The position numbers were made by a program, and so were the translations under genes. Below, piece after piece: positions 25,398 through 35,169 of a stretch of 64,000 bases of DNA. Origin of the DNA: CAIQNR01 sp031972475 (GTDB lineage Bacteria > Babelota > Babeliae > Babelales > CAIQNR01); contig DALYEP010000001.1 in assembly GCA_031972475.1 (NCBI GenBank), forward strand, positions 620,001-684,000, read 5' to 3'. Under the pieces are notes generated by a model, which was given only the letters and a program-made list of their open reading frames with translations, had not been told where the DNA came from and ran no database searches. The number at the start of each line of letters is the position of its first letter. Position 1 is the first letter of the stretch.

Positions 25398-27188
25398 TTA
25401 CTCTTTTTTAGCTTTTTCCTTTTGCGCAAGCAAGGACAAGCCATATTCACGTAATGCCGAAGGCTCAGCAGCCGTTGGAGCTTGCATCATAGGATCATAA
25501 CCTCTTTGTGTCTTAGGAAATGCAATAACTTCTCTGATTGAATTTACCTTAGCAAGAATCATAATAAATCTATCAATACCCAAAGCTATGCCGCCAAGAG
25601 GAGGAAACCCATACTCAAGAGCTTCAAGTAAAAATCCAAACTTCTTTTGCATATCTTCTTCTTTAAGGCCAAGCAACTCAAAAACCTTTGCTTGTAATTC
25701 TTTATTGTAAATACGTATAGATCCTCCACCAAGCTCCATACCATTACAAACTAAATCATATGCCTGAGCTGTCATTTGATCAGGAGTTTGTTGTTCCCAC
25801 CCATGAGCTGGAGCAGTGAATGGATGATGTACAGAATTCCATTTACCTGTTTCTTCGTCCAATTCAAACAATGGAAAATCAACAACCCAGCATAAATGCA
25901 AAATGTCTTGATTAATAAGCCCTAATTCTTTTCCTAAGCCCAGTCTTAAGCGACCAAGAATTTCCCAAGTCGATTTATATTGACCAGCTACAAAGAAAAG
26001 AGTATCTCCATATTCAAGTTCTTTAAAAACTGTTTTACATTTTTCATAAAAATCATTTGGTAGAAAATTAGAAACAGGAGACTCGATAGAACCATCCAAA
26101 GCAAACTTAACATACAAGAGCCCTTTTGAGCCAAACTCTTGTGCTTTTGTAACCCACGAATCAAGTTGAGATCGAGTAAATGTTGACTTAGCAACATGTA
26201 ATGCCCCTACTTTTCCACCCTTATCTAGAACATTTTGCAAAAATTTTAATTCTGTTTTTTCAAAAAGTTCTGATGCATCGTAAATTTGCATACCAAATCT
26301 AAGATCAGGTTTATCACTTCCATATGCATGAAAAGCCTGTTTATAAGTAATAACAGGAAGAGGTAACTTAATTTCTATATTAAAAATTTTTTTAAATAAA
26401 TAGACAAGCATTTGGTCAATAACACTACGAATATCATTTGCATCAATAAAAGACATTTCAATATCAAGTTGAGTAAACTCTGGTTGTCTGTCAGCGCGCA
26501 AATCCTCATCTCTAAAACAACGAGCAACTTGAAAATATCTTTCTATTCCACCTGCCATTAACAACTGTTTGTACAATTGAGGAGATTGGGGAAGAGAATA
26601 AACAGAACCATGATGAATTCTGCTTGGAACCAAAAATTCACGCGCACCTTCTGGTGTATTTTTAGTCAAAATAGGAGTTTCAATTTCAAAAAATCCACGT
26701 TGTATAAAAAACTCACGCATAGTAAAAAGAACAATACTACGTAACGCTAAACGTTGTTGCATTTCTGGCCTACGAAGATCTAAATAACGATAACGAAGTC
26801 GCAACTCTTCATCAATTTTATCACCATCATCAAGCGCAAATGGTAATTGTTTTGAACTATTAAGAATAATCATAGAAGAAGCTTGTAATTCAAATGCACC
26901 TGTTGACATTTTATCATTGACTGTTTCTTCTGAGCGCTTTACAACTTTACCTGTAACAGAAATTACAAACTCAGATCGCAAGCTTTGAGCCTCTTCGTGT
27001 GATTCTTTTGAATAATCTGGATTAAAAACAATTTGCATAATTCCAGTTCTGTCACGCAAATCAACAAAAATTAAACCGCCGTGATCTCTTCTTTTTGAAA
27101 CCCAGCCATTAAGAATAATTTCTTGATTAAGGTTTTTTTCTCCAACCAAACCGCACTCTACTGTACGCTTCCAAGCTTGTATTGCCAT
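25398..27188 (-). CDS. aspS: Aspartyl-tRNA synthetase
   Basis: Class II synthetase of the bacterial type, charging tRNA-Asp. It has an OB-fold anticodon domain (NGWVSKRRDHGGLIFVDLRD), motif 2 with FRDEDLRADRQPEFTQLDIE, a GAD insertion near 290-410 and motif 3 (GGIALGIDRFIMILAK followed by SIREVIAFPK). The 596 residues are normal. Because gatB is also present, a non-discriminating AspRS that also charges tRNA-Asn is possible, but this cannot be read from the motifs alone. AAGGGA precedes the ATG. Confidence 0.97.
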   Translation of the reverse strand: MAIQAWKRTVECGLVGEKNLNQEIILNGWVSKRRDHGGLIFVDLRDRTGIMQIVFNPDYSKESHEEAQSLRSEFVISVTGKVVKRSEETVNDKMSTGAFELQASSMIILNSSKQLPFALDDGDKIDEELRLRYRYLDLRRPEMQQRLALRSIVLFTMREFFIQRGFFEIETPILTKNTPEGAREFLVPSRIHHGSVYSLPQSPQLYKQLLMAGGIERYFQVARCFRDEDLRADRQPEFTQLDIEMSFIDANDIRSVIDQMLVYLFKKIFNIEIKLPLPVITYKQAFHAYGSDKPDLRFGMQIYDASELFEKTELKFLQNVLDKGGKVGALHVAKSTFTRSQLDSWVTKAQEFGSKGLLYVKFALDGSIESPVSNFLPNDFYEKCKTVFKELEYGDTLFFVAGQYKSTWEILGRLRLGLGKELGLINQDILHLCWVVDFPLFELDEETGKWNSVHHPFTAPAHGWEQQTPDQMTAQAYDLVCNGMELGGGSIRIYNKELQAKVFELLGLKEEDMQKKFGFLLEALEYGFPPLGGIALGIDRFIMILAKVNSIREVIAFPKTQRGYDPMMQAPTAAEPSALREYGLSLLAQKEKAKKE

Positions 27189-27222
27189 TTTTTCCCTTGT
27201 TACTGATAAATCACTGCAACGT

Positions 27223-27232
27223 TTTTATACCA
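27223..27232 (-). promoter_or_regulatory. Possible extended -10 upstream of aspS
   Basis: On the minus strand the sequence TGGTATAAA lies about 35 bases before the aspS start and fits an extended -10 element. No clear -35 accompanies it. Confidence 0.3.
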
Positions 27233-27377
27233 AACATTGGTTATTGCTATTTAAACAATATAAACAATTAATTATTTTAACATAACTAATCATGATTATA
27301 AAGTTGGATATTTCTTAAAAATAGATGTCATTAGATTATCTTCGGTTCAAAATTAAAATTTTAATTATATCTTTTAA

Positions 27378-29297
27378 TTAAAAAATATAAGTCAAGCCAG
27401 TTGCAAAACTGTACGCAGTATCACTCCATAAAAGAGGGAAATAATCTGGCAAGTCTGTAGGGTCTACAGAATCTAATTGTTTTCTTTGCGCAAGCGTAAA
27501 TGGTTGACCATGAACATCAACATAATGAGAACCTGGTTGAAATATAGCCATCATAAAATCAACAACAACATTGTCACTTAAGTTTGTTTTAGTTATTAAA
27601 TTAAATTCTGTCCCTAAAAACTTACTTGCTTTTTGATTTGTTGTAAGTTTTGTTAATAAATCAAATTTGTTTCCAGGAGCCTGCTCCCAATACACAAGTA
27701 AATTTGGATTTAAAGCAGTTTTAGAACGAGATTCCTTGCTTGCATAATTTAAACTAACACCTGTAAAAACTAAATTACTAAAAGTATCAACAATTGTTGA
27801 AAACAAATTACCAGTTGGCGGTGTAGAAAGTGGTCTGACTAGTTTCTTACTTCCTCCCATTACAAAAACACTTTTTACTAACTTACCAGCATAAAGTTCC
27901 TGCAAGCTCACAAATCCTTTATAATCACCATCAACTTTAGAAGCTAAAGGATCTAATAAATTTGCATTAGGATTCATATCGCCACTAGCAATACCAGCAG
28001 TAAAAGCAAGCTTCAAGTCTCTTTTATACGCCCAGTATCCAATATCACTTACAAACATATATCCTTTATAGATATTAGTATAAGGAGCTCTAAATCTAAG
28101 CAAACTGTTGTAATAAGTTGTTCCTGGAATTTGAGTACCATTAAAATCTATTGATCTAGGCACACTATTTACAGCCTTTCTTGTTGCAGTGTCCAAAGCA
28201 TTATAAACAAGCTTTTCTCCTGGACCAACAGGGTAAATAGCTGGATTAACAGTATATACATCAGAGAATGTATATGTCGTAACTCCATTAACATTTAATC
28301 TTTGAATAACGTTACGATCCAAACCTCTAACGTCTTGAACTCCAAAATTCATAGCACCATCAAAACCACCTTCCCAGTCATTGTAAACAGCTTCCATAGC
28401 CATCCCAACACTTGTTAACTTACTTTTAGCATCTGCATAAACTTCTATCGTCTGCTCAGGAGCGCTATTATGAACAACATAAGGTTCAAATTTTAATTTT
28501 GAAGAATGGGTTGAAACAGGAACAATATTCAAACGAACAGCGCCTATTAAATTTACCTTACCAAAGCCACGTGAAGAGTCTGGAGGCCTGTCAAAAAACT
28601 GAGCTTGCGTCTTCATTAAGTTATCAGATATACCTGTACTATTATTTTGTAAAATCGCAGCATACAAATCATAAGAAAAATCAAAGTTTTTAAAAAAACC
28701 ACCAGTAAATTTTACACCATATGCATATTGATCAACTGTTCCATCTGTATAAAAACCTAATGTGCCAGGATTAACAGCATAAGCATCTCCTAATGCAATA
28801 CCTCTACCTAATTGAAAAGGAAAAGAACCGATAGTCAAACTATGAAAAGGAGCGTTCATTCCAAGAGCTTCTGTTAAGTCAACCTGAAACCATGCCTCTC
28901 TTAACCAAGTAAGCGGTAAATTAACAGTATGCTGATGAGCTTCATCAAGAGGTTGTAAATATCCTCCATCATCTTTTAACTGAACAAAAGAAGTTTTGCT
29001 TGTTTTATTATTACCCCAAACAGCCTTCATACGTAAATCAAGAACTGCTTGCACAACGGGATTGCTGACATTAAAAAAACCGTCAAAACTTATTCTATTT
29101 GCAAAACCTTTATCTGCACTTACAGAATTATTAAGTAAAGACGAAAAAATATCAAAATTTGTCCCCGTCGCAATCTTTCCTTTAAACTCAAGACTTTCGT
29201 TCAGATCTTTATTTGAAAGCTGAAACTTTGCATCAGAGTAAAAAAATCCAAATAAGACAGATGCTAATAAAAAAAACTTTTGAAATTTTCTAAGCAT
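27378..29297 (-). CDS. Outer-membrane porin-like beta-barrel protein
   Basis: 639 residues with signal peptide FFLLASVLFGFFYSDAKF. The rest alternates short hydrophobic and polar strands with aromatic girdles, for example FDFSYDLYAAILQNN and VVVDFMMAIFQPGSHY, and the chain ends in SFATGLTYIF. A C-terminal Phe after alternating residues is the usual signal for BAM-assembled barrels. No cysteines occur in the predicted barrel part. GAGGGA precedes the ATG. The substrate is unknown, and I cannot place it in a named porin family. Confidence 0.72.
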   Translation of the reverse strand: MLRKFQKFFLLASVLFGFFYSDAKFQLSNKDLNESLEFKGKIATGTNFDIFSSLLNNSVSADKGFANRISFDGFFNVSNPVVQAVLDLRMKAVWGNNKTSKTSFVQLKDDGGYLQPLDEAHQHTVNLPLTWLREAWFQVDLTEALGMNAPFHSLTIGSFPFQLGRGIALGDAYAVNPGTLGFYTDGTVDQYAYGVKFTGGFFKNFDFSYDLYAAILQNNSTGISDNLMKTQAQFFDRPPDSSRGFGKVNLIGAVRLNIVPVSTHSSKLKFEPYVVHNSAPEQTIEVYADAKSKLTSVGMAMEAVYNDWEGGFDGAMNFGVQDVRGLDRNVIQRLNVNGVTTYTFSDVYTVNPAIYPVGPGEKLVYNALDTATRKAVNSVPRSIDFNGTQIPGTTYYNSLLRFRAPYTNIYKGYMFVSDIGYWAYKRDLKLAFTAGIASGDMNPNANLLDPLASKVDGDYKGFVSLQELYAGKLVKSVFVMGGSKKLVRPLSTPPTGNLFSTIVDTFSNLVFTGVSLNYASKESRSKTALNPNLLVYWEQAPGNKFDLLTKLTTNQKASKFLGTEFNLITKTNLSDNVVVDFMMAIFQPGSHYVDVHGQPFTLAQRKQLDSVDPTDLPDYFPLLWSDTAYSFATGLTYIF

Positions 29298-29498
29298 TAT
29301 AAAAATCCCTCTAAATTATTGCTTTTAATTCTTAGAAAAGGCCACAAAGCCTCTGTAGAATTGATTATTAAGAACTAAATTATCGGATAGTGTAATAAAG
29401 AGAGGCTATTTGTCAATTTCTATAAAATAACTACTTATAGAAAAGCTTATTGAGTATAGTGAAAAATAAAAAAATTATTTTCTTACTAAAGGATTAAT

Positions 29499-30362
29499 AT
29501 GAAAAAAGAAAAGGATAAAATTTTACTAGGAGTCCATATGACAACTGAAGGGGGACTTCATAATGCAATTATTAAAGGAAATGACATTGATTGTACGACC
29601 ATTCAAATTTTTACAAAAAACAATAGGCAATGGAAATCAAAAGAATTATCTAGTGAAGAAATAAATCAATTTCATATAAATCAAAAAAAGTATGAAGTTC
29701 TTGTAGTTTCACATTGCTCATATCTTATAAATTTAGCATCTCCAAATACTTCTGTAAGAGAACGGTCTTTTCTAGCTTTAAAAGAAGAAGTGCTTAGATG
29801 TAATGAATTATCAATACCGTATGCAATACTACACCCTGGGTCAAAATTAGAAGGAAAAGAAGAGGAAGCATTACAATGGATAGCTGAAGGTATTGATAAA
29901 GCTCTAGAATCAAGCAACAAAAAAACATCCATCTTGCTTGAAACCATGGCAGGACAGGGAAGTTCTGTAGGTAGTACATTGGAACAACTTGCAAAGATAC
30001 TTTCTTTTTCGAAGAATAAAGATTGTATTGGTATATGCGTAGACACTTGTCATCTATTTGCAAGCGGATATAAATTCTCTAATAAAAATGATTATATTGA
30101 ATTTTGGAAAAATTTTGACCAAATAATAGGGCTACAAAATTTAAAATGCATACACCTGAACGATTCAAAAAGAGAATGTGGCTCAAAAGTCGACCGGCAT
30201 GAAGAAATTGGAAAGGGGGAAATAGGACTAGAAGCATTTGAACTTGTTATGAATGATTCTAAATTTAAAGACATTCCTAAAATTCTCGAGACTCCAAAAG
30301 CGACTATGGAAAGCGATATCAACAACTTAAAATTGTTAAAAAGCTTATTATTAAAAAAATAA
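29499..30362 (+). CDS. nfo: Endonuclease IV (AP endonuclease)
   Basis: Zinc-dependent enzyme that cuts DNA 5' to abasic sites in base excision repair. Family motifs follow in order: GVHMTTEGGLHNAI, LVVSHCSYLINLASP, YAILHPGSKLEGKEEE, LLETMAGQGSSVG, CVDTCHLFASGYK, CIHLNDSKRECGSKVDRH and GKGEIGLEAF. These contain the metal-binding His, Glu and Asp residues. 287 residues is typical. AAAGGA precedes the ATG. It stands alone between a minus-strand porin and a minus-strand transferase. It complements the UDG and MutY-like glycosylases encoded nearby. Confidence 0.96.
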   Translation: MKKEKDKILLGVHMTTEGGLHNAIIKGNDIDCTTIQIFTKNNRQWKSKELSSEEINQFHINQKKYEVLVVSHCSYLINLASPNTSVRERSFLALKEEVLRCNELSIPYAILHPGSKLEGKEEEALQWIAEGIDKALESSNKKTSILLETMAGQGSSVGSTLEQLAKILSFSKNKDCIGICVDTCHLFASGYKFSNKNDYIEFWKNFDQIIGLQNLKCIHLNDSKRECGSKVDRHEEIGKGEIGLEAFELVMNDSKFKDIPKILETPKATMESDINNLKLLKSLLLKK

Positions 30363-30369
30363 AACGAAA

Positions 30370-30416
30370 GAGAAGAGAATAGAGCTAAGAAAGAATCATA
30401 ATAAAAATCTCTTCTC
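30370..30416 (+). terminator. Weak hairpin after nfo
   Basis: A 9-bp purine/pyrimidine inverted repeat (GAGAAGAGA with TCTCTTCTC) with a 29-base loop lies just after the nfo stop. It is followed by C-rich rather than T-rich sequence, so termination here is uncertain. The rest of 30417-30601 is A-rich and holds no gene I can see. Confidence 0.25.
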
Positions 30417-30601
30417 CCCCATTTTATACGCAGTGCTTTATCAATCACTCTATCTACAAAAAGAGTCTTTAAAGCACTTAGAGAATCTCACTTTTTCACT
30501 CAAAAACAACCTTGATTTGTTTTTTGCAAAAAGCAACGTCGCTCAAAACAAAAAACATTCAAAACTCAATTTAAACAAAAAAAAGCAACAAATATCACTT
30601 T

Positions 30602-31603
30602 TTAAATGATGCGTTTATATTGATAAATCATAAAAAGCGAAAAAAGCAACAAAACGAAGAGGGAGCATGTTGTTGCAAATAAAGAAATTTTGCAATAAAA
30701 AAACATTTGCGCAACAAAGCCTAAACATAATGATAAAAAAATAAAAAAATAAAGTATCTTTTTATCATCCCATCCTTTATTTCGTAAATAACACACGCTA
30801 TGATCCTGGCTCCCTAAATAAAAGGGCTTATTTTTATAGGTTCTTATTATTATTAATAAGAACGTTTCCATTAATGGGATTCCTAAAATAATAATACCTG
30901 TAAAAAATCCTTCATCATTAAAATTATTTAAAGTGACAAAATAAAATGGTAATAAGCTTAAAATACCCCCAAGCATTAACGAACCTGCATCTCCAAGATA
31001 TATTTTTGCTTGAGGCTTATTGTACCAAAGAAAACCAAGCAAACTGCCAATAAGAATGCTTAACCAAATCATTATGTGATTATTATTTAAATAATATGCC
31101 AAACAAAAAAATGAAATACATCCAAAAAGGCTAATTGACCCTGCCAAGCCATCCATAATATCAACAAGATTTAAAGCATTAATAGCAGTTAAAAACCAGA
31201 AAATAGTTATCGCATAAGAAAAATAATCTGATAAAAAAGATATCTTTAAAGCATTACCCCCTATTAAAAATAAAATGCTAACCAAGATTTGCCAAAACAA
31301 TTTATGTAATGGCTTTGTAACATATATATCGTCATAAAGCCCAATAAGCATCAAAATAGTTATGCCAATAAAATTAAATAAAAAATGAAAAGAGTTAAAA
31401 AGATTTGCAATAAAAGAGACCGCTAATAAAGAGAAGAAAATAGAAACACCCCCAAAATAAGGTGTTGTTTTTTTATGAACTTTTACCTTCCCATCAGGAA
31501 TATCAACAACTTTTAAAAAAAAAGCAGCTTTACAAAATAATGGAATTGTCACTAACGTAAGTAAAAAAGAAATTAGCCCATATAAAAGCACTTGATACAT
31601 CAT
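30602..31603 (-). CDS. WecA/MraY-family sugar-1-phosphate transferase
   Basis: Polytopic enzyme (about 10-11 helices) moving a sugar-1-phosphate onto undecaprenyl phosphate at the inner face of the inner membrane. Motifs: PDGKVKVHKKTTPYFGGVSI, LIGLYDDIYVTKPLHKLFWQ, NALNLVDIMDGLAGS, KIYLGDAGSLMLG and SQDHSVCYLRNKGWD. These fit the WecA/TagO branch better than MraY, which has HHH in the last loop; here only one His remains. The start is set at 31603 (MMYQVLL) because AAGAG lies before it and the longer frame to 31693 would overlap infB. The substrate sugar cannot be assigned. Confidence 0.85.
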   Translation of the reverse strand: MMYQVLLYGLISFLLTLVTIPLFCKAAFFLKVVDIPDGKVKVHKKTTPYFGGVSIFFSLLAVSFIANLFNSFHFLFNFIGITILMLIGLYDDIYVTKPLHKLFWQILVSILFLIGGNALKISFLSDYFSYAITIFWFLTAINALNLVDIMDGLAGSISLFGCISFFCLAYYLNNNHIMIWLSILIGSLLGFLWYNKPQAKIYLGDAGSLMLGGILSLLPFYFVTLNNFNDEGFFTGIIILGIPLMETFLLIIIRTYKNKPFYLGSQDHSVCYLRNKGWDDKKILYFFIFLSLCLGFVAQMFFYCKISLFATTCSLFVLLLFSLFMIYQYKRII

Positions 31604-31618
31604 AACTACTCTTTTTTT

Positions 31619-31657
31619 ATAATAATAAAGCCAAGAAACTCTTGGCTTTATTATTAT
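31619..31657. promoter_or_regulatory. Perfect 18-bp hairpin between infB and the WecA-like gene
   Basis: Arms 31619-31636 and 31640-31657 are perfectly complementary with a 3-base loop. The hairpin sits 17 bases after the infB stop and ends 16 bases before the next start. On the minus strand the stem is followed by an A-tract, not a U-tract, so processing or 3'-end protection, or partial termination using the U-rich stem arm, are the options. Confidence 0.6.
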
Positions 31658-31674
31658 TTTAATATTTTTATAAC

Positions 31675-33765
31675 TTATACTTTTAAGTAACACTCAACAA
31701 TATCATCAACTTGCCAATCAACAAAACCATCTACTATAAAAGCACACTCAAAACCTGTATGAACTTCTTTTACAGTCTTTTTATCTCTTTGCAAGCTCTT
31801 TACTTTTCCTTCGCCAACTTGCTTTCTGCCTCGCTTGATAATAACATTACCGTTTTCAGAAAAACGCCCTTCTCGAATATAACATCCAGCTATAACTCCA
31901 AGCTTTTTAATGTCAAAAACCTTAAGAACAGTTGCTTCGCCAATTTTAACTTCTTTTTTCTCTATAATTTTTGCTTTTTGAGAACGAACTTCTAAGTCTT
32001 CAAATAACTTATAAATAATATCGAAAGACAAAATAGTTACTTTGCTTGTTCTAGCAAATTGCTGAGCTGCTGTTTCAATTTTTGTGTGAAAGCCAATAAC
32101 CATTGCATTAGAGGTTTCAGCCAAAATAACATCATTTTCTGTAACATTACCAACAGCTGAATGTACTATAAAGTATGAAATATCCGCTGTTTTTGAAATC
32201 TTTTCAATACCATCAAGAACCGCCTCTAATGAAGAATTAGTATCGGCTTTTATAATAACAGGTAATGTTTCTTTATCTAAAACAGATGTTGTGCGTAAAT
32301 TTAGAGTTCTATTTTTAACTCCACGTTCTTTCCGATATTCTTCTTCTGAAACAACCCTTAGTAACTCTCCTATTGAAGGAAAATCTTCAAATCCAGAAAT
32401 TACAACTGGGATAGAGGCTCCAATTTCTTTATGCTGAACTCCATAACAATCAACAATCGAAGAAACCTTGCCCCAAACCTTGCCCGCATTAAAAAAATCT
32501 CCAACTTTAAGAATCCCTTGTCGACATAATACTGTCGCAACAGGACCCCTTCCTCGCTCAACCTTTGATTCCAAAATATAACCTTGAGCTGGAGTATTTT
32601 TTACAGTTTTAAGCTCTAACATTTCAGCCTGTAAAAGAATCATTTCTAATAAAGAGTCTACGCCTTGGCCTGTTTTTGCAGAGATAGGAGAACAAACAAC
32701 TTCTCCTCCCCACTCTTCGGTGATAATACCATACTGAGAAAGCTGTCTTTTAATAATATCAACACGAGAAATATCTGCTTTATCAATTTTATTAATAGCA
32801 ACAACAACCGGCAATTTCATTGCCTGAATAGCTTTAATCGACTCTACCGTTTGAGGCATAACACCATCATCTGCTGCAACAACCAAAACTGCAACATCTG
32901 CAACTGACGCTCCCCGCTGTCTAATCTTAGAAAATGCTTCATGGCCAGGAGTATCAAGAAAAACAAGATTACCTTGAGGTGTATGAGCCTCATAAGCACC
33001 CAGATGTTGAGTTATTCCACCTTTTTCTTTTGCTGCAACACGCGTCTTTCTGATATAATCAAGCAAACTTGTTTTACCATGATCAACATGACCCATAATA
33101 ACAACTACAGGTAATCTAGAAACTCCACCACTCGATGGAACAGACAAAGACAGATTATTAAACGCATCATTCGTTGCTTTTTTTAAAAGAGGTTTTACAA
33201 GCTCTACTTCATATATTTTTGCAAGTTTTTCTAATTGCTCAATTGAAAGCAAATGGTTCTTTGTACAAACCTGCCCATCTTTTAAAAGAGTTATAATAAT
33301 ATCACTTACAGGTTTATTAATTTTTTGACAAAAATCAGCAATAATAATGGGCTCTAAAGCTAAAGGCTTTACCTCAAAAACTTCTTCTTGTTTAATATTT
33401 TTTTTAGAATCTAATTTTTTATATTGATTTTTTTTTGAACTATCAAAACCAACATGTTTTTTACTTTGAACGATAGGATTCGTTGATTTTTTTTGAGAAC
33501 TAGAAACAGTTTTTTTCACGCTTTTTTCTTTTTGTAGAATTAGGTTATTTATCGGAGCACTAATATCATTTGTTTTTACTTCAACGCGAGTACTTTCTTT
33601 ATTTTTCCCTTCAGTTTCAGAAGAAAAATGCTTTTGCAAAATACTAATCATACTTTCAGAGATAACTGATGCATGACTTTTTAAGTCTATACCTTCTTTT
33701 TTCAAAAAATCTAAGACTTGCTTACTACTTAAATTATACTTTTTTGCAAACTCGTGTACTCGCAT
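31675..33765 (-). CDS. infB: Translation initiation factor IF-2
   Basis: GTPase that brings initiator tRNA to the 30S subunit and promotes subunit joining. Two IF2_N helical domains are visible (VHEFAKKYNLSSKQVLDFLK at the start; IIADFCQKINKPVSDIIITL near 140). A Lys/Ser-rich linker joins them. The G domain has GHVDHGKTSLLDYIR near 226, LDTPGHEAF and VAINKIDKA. Domains II-IV follow, ending with CAFIVDGFVDWQVDDIVECY. 696 residues is a compact but complete IF-2. It starts 29 bases after nusA, the usual nusA-infB order. Confidence 0.98.
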   Translation of the reverse strand: MRVHEFAKKYNLSSKQVLDFLKKEGIDLKSHASVISESMISILQKHFSSETEGKNKESTRVEVKTNDISAPINNLILQKEKSVKKTVSSSQKKSTNPIVQSKKHVGFDSSKKNQYKKLDSKKNIKQEEVFEVKPLALEPIIIADFCQKINKPVSDIIITLLKDGQVCTKNHLLSIEQLEKLAKIYEVELVKPLLKKATNDAFNNLSLSVPSSGGVSRLPVVVIMGHVDHGKTSLLDYIRKTRVAAKEKGGITQHLGAYEAHTPQGNLVFLDTPGHEAFSKIRQRGASVADVAVLVVAADDGVMPQTVESIKAIQAMKLPVVVAINKIDKADISRVDIIKRQLSQYGIITEEWGGEVVCSPISAKTGQGVDSLLEMILLQAEMLELKTVKNTPAQGYILESKVERGRGPVATVLCRQGILKVGDFFNAGKVWGKVSSIVDCYGVQHKEIGASIPVVISGFEDFPSIGELLRVVSEEEYRKERGVKNRTLNLRTTSVLDKETLPVIIKADTNSSLEAVLDGIEKISKTADISYFIVHSAVGNVTENDVILAETSNAMVIGFHTKIETAAQQFARTSKVTILSFDIIYKLFEDLEVRSQKAKIIEKKEVKIGEATVLKVFDIKKLGVIAGCYIREGRFSENGNVIIKRGRKQVGEGKVKSLQRDKKTVKEVHTGFECAFIVDGFVDWQVDDIVECYLKV

Positions 33766-33794
33766 TTGACCTACTTCATTTTTTATACTTTTTA

Positions 33795-34847
33795 TTAAAA
33801 TTCTTCACTCAATTTTTCATCAAGATCGCCATAATCGCTCTGCATAAGCTCAATGTGGACGCCTGATAACTCTGATGCTAAAGTTATGTTTTGTCCCATT
33901 TTTCCTATAGCTAAAGACCTTTGATCATCATCTAAGAAAATTTTAGCAGACAGATTGTCATCTGAAAGCTCTACTCTATTAATCTCTGCAGGCTTTAAAG
34001 AATTTTTAATTAAAAATTCTAAATTATCTGTCCAAGCAATGATATCGACTTTTTCATTACCTAATTCTTTTAAAATAGGTTTAATTCTAACACCACCAAC
34101 CCCAACACATGTTCCTACAGGATCAATATTTGCGTCATGAGAAACAACAGCTATTTTTGTTTTATATCCAGGAATTCTAACTATTTTCTTTATTTCTACC
34201 AATCGTTCAAAAACTTCAGGTATCTCAAGACCAAATAATTTTTCAACAAAGAGAGCAGTTGATCTATCAAGAATAAGTTGATTTTCATTCTTAGGCTGTT
34301 CAAGAACTTCTTTAATTAAAACTCGAATAGGATGGCCCAGCGGAAGCCTTTCGCCCGGAACGCTCAAAGATTTTGGTAAGAAAGCAAGATGATCTTGAAT
34401 CTTAATAGTAGCTCCACCGCGTTCTATTTTATGCACAACCCCTTGTACAATAGAACCTTCTCTGTCTTTAAACGATTTATAAACTGCAAGCGCTTCTATC
34501 TGTCTAATTTTTTGAGCAATAATTTGCTTTGCTTTTAGAATTTCAATTCTACCAATTGGTAAAGTGAAAGGAACCCAAAGCTTATCTCCAGCTACAACTG
34601 AATCATTAACAGCCTTTGCTTTTCTTAAAGAAATCTCAAATTCGTCATCTTCGACTACAGAAACAACATCTTTTTCGACTTCAATAGAAAGAGAATCTTT
34701 CTTTTTGTCAAACGAGACTCTTAAAAAAAGGTTTGGGTAGCGCTTTTCGTATGCAGCTAACATTCCTTCGCATACAATATCGCTTAAAACGTCTTCTTCT
34801 AGACCTCTTTCTTCTACAAGCGCTTCTATAACTTCTGAGAGTTTCAC
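33795..34847 (-). CDS. nusA: Transcription factor NusA
   Basis: RNA polymerase-associated factor for pausing, termination and antitermination. It has an N-terminal polymerase-binding domain (residues 1-125), an S1 domain (GSIVQGVVHKIERGGATIKI) and two KH domains with HDANIDPVGTCVGVGGVRI and SLAIGKMGQNITLASELSG. 350 residues corresponds to NusA without the C-terminal acidic repeats, as in many phyla. The usual GMRGSR loop reads GVGGVR. It starts at GTG 34847 behind AGGA. rimP, its common upstream neighbour, is absent; the non-coding region with DnaA boxes lies there instead. Confidence 0.97.
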   Translation of the reverse strand: MKLSEVIEALVEERGLEEDVLSDIVCEGMLAAYEKRYPNLFLRVSFDKKKDSLSIEVEKDVVSVVEDDEFEISLRKAKAVNDSVVAGDKLWVPFTLPIGRIEILKAKQIIAQKIRQIEALAVYKSFKDREGSIVQGVVHKIERGGATIKIQDHLAFLPKSLSVPGERLPLGHPIRVLIKEVLEQPKNENQLILDRSTALFVEKLFGLEIPEVFERLVEIKKIVRIPGYKTKIAVVSHDANIDPVGTCVGVGGVRIKPILKELGNEKVDIIAWTDNLEFLIKNSLKPAEINRVELSDDNLSAKIFLDDDQRSLAIGKMGQNITLASELSGVHIELMQSDYGDLDEKLSEEF

Positions 34848-35003
34848 TTAAAATTCCTATACATTTGCGGGGTTAGTTTATAATTTTTGAAGATTTTTCT
34901 AAACAAAATAATAGCAGATTCAAAAAAAATAAAAAGGGTGGCATTTTTATTTTATTGGTTCTTTAAGAAGATGAAGCATTTTGAAGCCGTATTATTATCT
35001 CTC

Positions 35004-35036
35004 TTAATAATATATTTATATATAATATTAATATAA
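35004..35036. other. A+T-only tract, candidate DNA unwinding element
   Basis: Thirty-three consecutive A/T bases lie directly next to the DnaA-box field. Even in this A+T-rich genome such a run next to an array of DnaA boxes fits a duplex unwinding element. Strand opening here is inferred only. Confidence 0.55.
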
Positions 35037-35049
35037 GTCTTGTCTAAGA

Positions 35050-35169
35050 TGTGGATAACTTTTCAAAAAAAACAAAAAAAGCCTTTATACAAAACACTTT
35101 TTCGGCTTTTTTTCTATGTGGATAAGTGGTGGATAAGTGGTGGATAACTTTAAGACAAAGTGTGGATAA
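35050..35169 (-). repeat. Left DnaA-box cluster, five boxes
   Basis: Plus-strand TGTGGATAA occurs at 35050, 35117 and 35161, and GGTGGATAA at 35128 and 35139. The middle three are spaced exactly 11 bases apart. Three of the five match the consensus perfectly when read on the minus strand. Confidence 0.85.
35074..35113 (-). terminator. Intrinsic terminator inside the origin region
   Basis: A 10-bp stem (35074-35083 with 35104-35113, seven A-T plus three G-C pairs) with a 20-base loop. Read on the minus strand the stem is followed by G and eight Ts. It would stop transcripts coming from the UDG gene before nusA. A shorter hairpin with the same GCC/GGC core lies at 35175-35199. Confidence 0.65.

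Noticed and set aside
30417..30601. Possible small RNA between nfo and the transferase gene
   Set aside because: The sequence is A-rich with no clear promoter, stem or T-tract; nothing supports a transcript.
31604..31693. Longer N-terminus for the WecA-like transferase
   Set aside because: It would overlap infB, include the 18-bp hairpin and add residues unlike the family start; the ATG at 31603 has a ribosome site.
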